DNA of 58,937 bases, taken from the NCBI GenBank assembly GCA_015680685.1, contig MNCI01004738.1:273721-332657 (forward strand). Reading direction: 5' to 3'. The notes below the pieces were generated by a model. That model saw nothing but the letters and a program-made list of their open reading frames with translations. It made no database searches and was not told the origin of the DNA. Below are positions 58,198 through 58,937 of the stretch, one piece after another. Every line of letters starts with the position of its first letter. Position 1 is the first letter of the stretch. The stretch is from Gnetum montanum (Eukaryota; Streptophyta; Gnetopsida; Gnetales; Gnetaceae). Both the position numbers and the translations under genes were made by a program.

Positions 58198-58937
58198 TAA
58201 CAAGTAGGATTAATAACCATTTTTTATTTTTCTTTAATTTTACAACTTTTTGTTTTCCAGTTTTTCATTTTTCAACTTCTTGTTTTATCTTTATGTCTTT
58301 TGGTATTTTTTTCTTCTTATAAGTAATGTCGCCTATGAATAAAACACTCATGTGGATCGTTGGTTGAGGTGTCTTCTATGTTATTAAGTCATGAGTCATC
58401 AATTATTTGGATAGTGAACCCATTACACCCACTCATCCATTCTACAAATAAGAGGTTCTGTTCAAGGGTAGAGTGATATTCTTGACATTCTTAAAACTTA
58501 AAATTAATTTTGTGTTCATTGTACCTAGAATGAAGAAGGATGGACCAAGAGGGAATGATTAGGGTGTGACATCAAGGGGACTTGTGGATTCTCTTTGGTG
58601 CTGTCTGTGGAAGTTATCATGCAATGTGGTTGTACTAAGATCCTTGTAGATCTAATGAAAAATGGGAGTAATAGTAATCAAAAGGGCATTCAAAAAGCCA
58701 ATGTTGTTCTAGGGGGTCCCACTGGAAAGACATGCACCCATGCCTGAAGGTTGGCGACTTCTCGGGATTTAGTATTCAAAAGAAAAAAAAGAAGAAAGAG
58801 AAAAAGGAAATGAAAAGAAAAGTGCCACAAAACAAAAATCACTCCTCCCTTGAATAAAACGCCAAGTGATCGTATGCCTTGTTGTTATGGTACTCTCATA
58901 GTTGTTCATCATGGGATGAAACAATGCGATGTCACTG
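58198..58937 (+). other. A3 internal spacer, homologous to A2 spacer
   Basis: Non-coding; collinear with 48102 to about 48820 of A2. The window ends within it, so whether A3 also carries the coiled-coil frame cannot be seen. Confidence 0.8.

Larger units (their letters stand above)
55277..58937 (+). mobile_element. Element A3: family-A LTR retrotransposon, right part outside the window
   Basis: LTR 55277-56071, tRNA-Asp primer site 56072-56091, gag 56215-58197, then the same spacer as A2 to the window end. It interrupts the gag of B2. The base before the expected TGATGAG start is altered (GGATGAG). The candidate target duplication is ATACC (55272-55276), to be sought after its 3' LTR. Confidence 0.88.

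Overview
The window is nuclear DNA of a land plant with a large, transposon-rich genome. It has spliced plant-type introns, decayed Ty3/gypsy elements of at least three lineages (Athila-like, Tat-like, chromovirus), an L1-type LINE, tRNA-derived SINEs and AT-rich spacers. A 10-kb intron and very old, layered insertions fit a gymnosperm best, but that is an inference. No organellar or bacterial features were seen.

There is one protein-coding host gene, on the minus strand, running from about 40246 down to 24069. I assembled seven exons with GT/AG borders and continuous frame, giving 546 codons. The product has an R3H nucleic-acid-binding domain, a SUZ motif and four copies of a short 'xARRMxAxALG' motif. 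Intron 5 (25457-35700) holds a sense-oriented L1 and a minisatellite. Intron 1 holds a U6 snRNA fragment and SINEs. The 3' end is followed by a ~390-bp tandem duplication, and the 5' side by a 2.4-kb cluster of tRNA-derived SINEs.

Left of the gene (1-21200) is a mosaic of retroelements. Element A1 (minus; LTR 1627-2642, tRNA-Asp primer site, gag) leaves the window at base 1. Satellite-like spacer lies at 2643-4540. A Tat-like pol with the extra RNase H (element C, plus) occupies about 4541-8020. A lone family-A LTR with target duplication TGTAG lies at 10272-11621 and contains an assembly gap. Element A4 (minus; LTR 20362-21200, gag, protease, RT and integrase remnants down to about 12100) is split inside gag by a chromovirus-like element, B1 (15049-18572).

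Right of the gene, a family-B chromovirus (B2, minus, 43167-55276) is split inside its integrase by a complete family-A element (A2, 45071-52514; LTRs of 886 and 872 bp, target duplication ATCAC). B2 is cut again in gag by a further family-A copy (A3, from 55277 past the window end). A2 carries a gag frame and a second, coiled-coil-rich frame but no recognisable pol, so it looks non-autonomous. A3 shares the gag and the spacer after it. A4 is a decayed pol-bearing relative.

The most interesting pattern is at the start of U3 in every family-A LTR. It carries a cluster of short palindromes whose core differs between copies (GCGATATCGC; GTCGAC with GTATAC; TTGATGCATATGCATCAA), while the downstream TATA box, poly(A) signal and U5 are shared. 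Family-B LTRs have an analogous U3 array built on AGACATCT/AGATGTCT.
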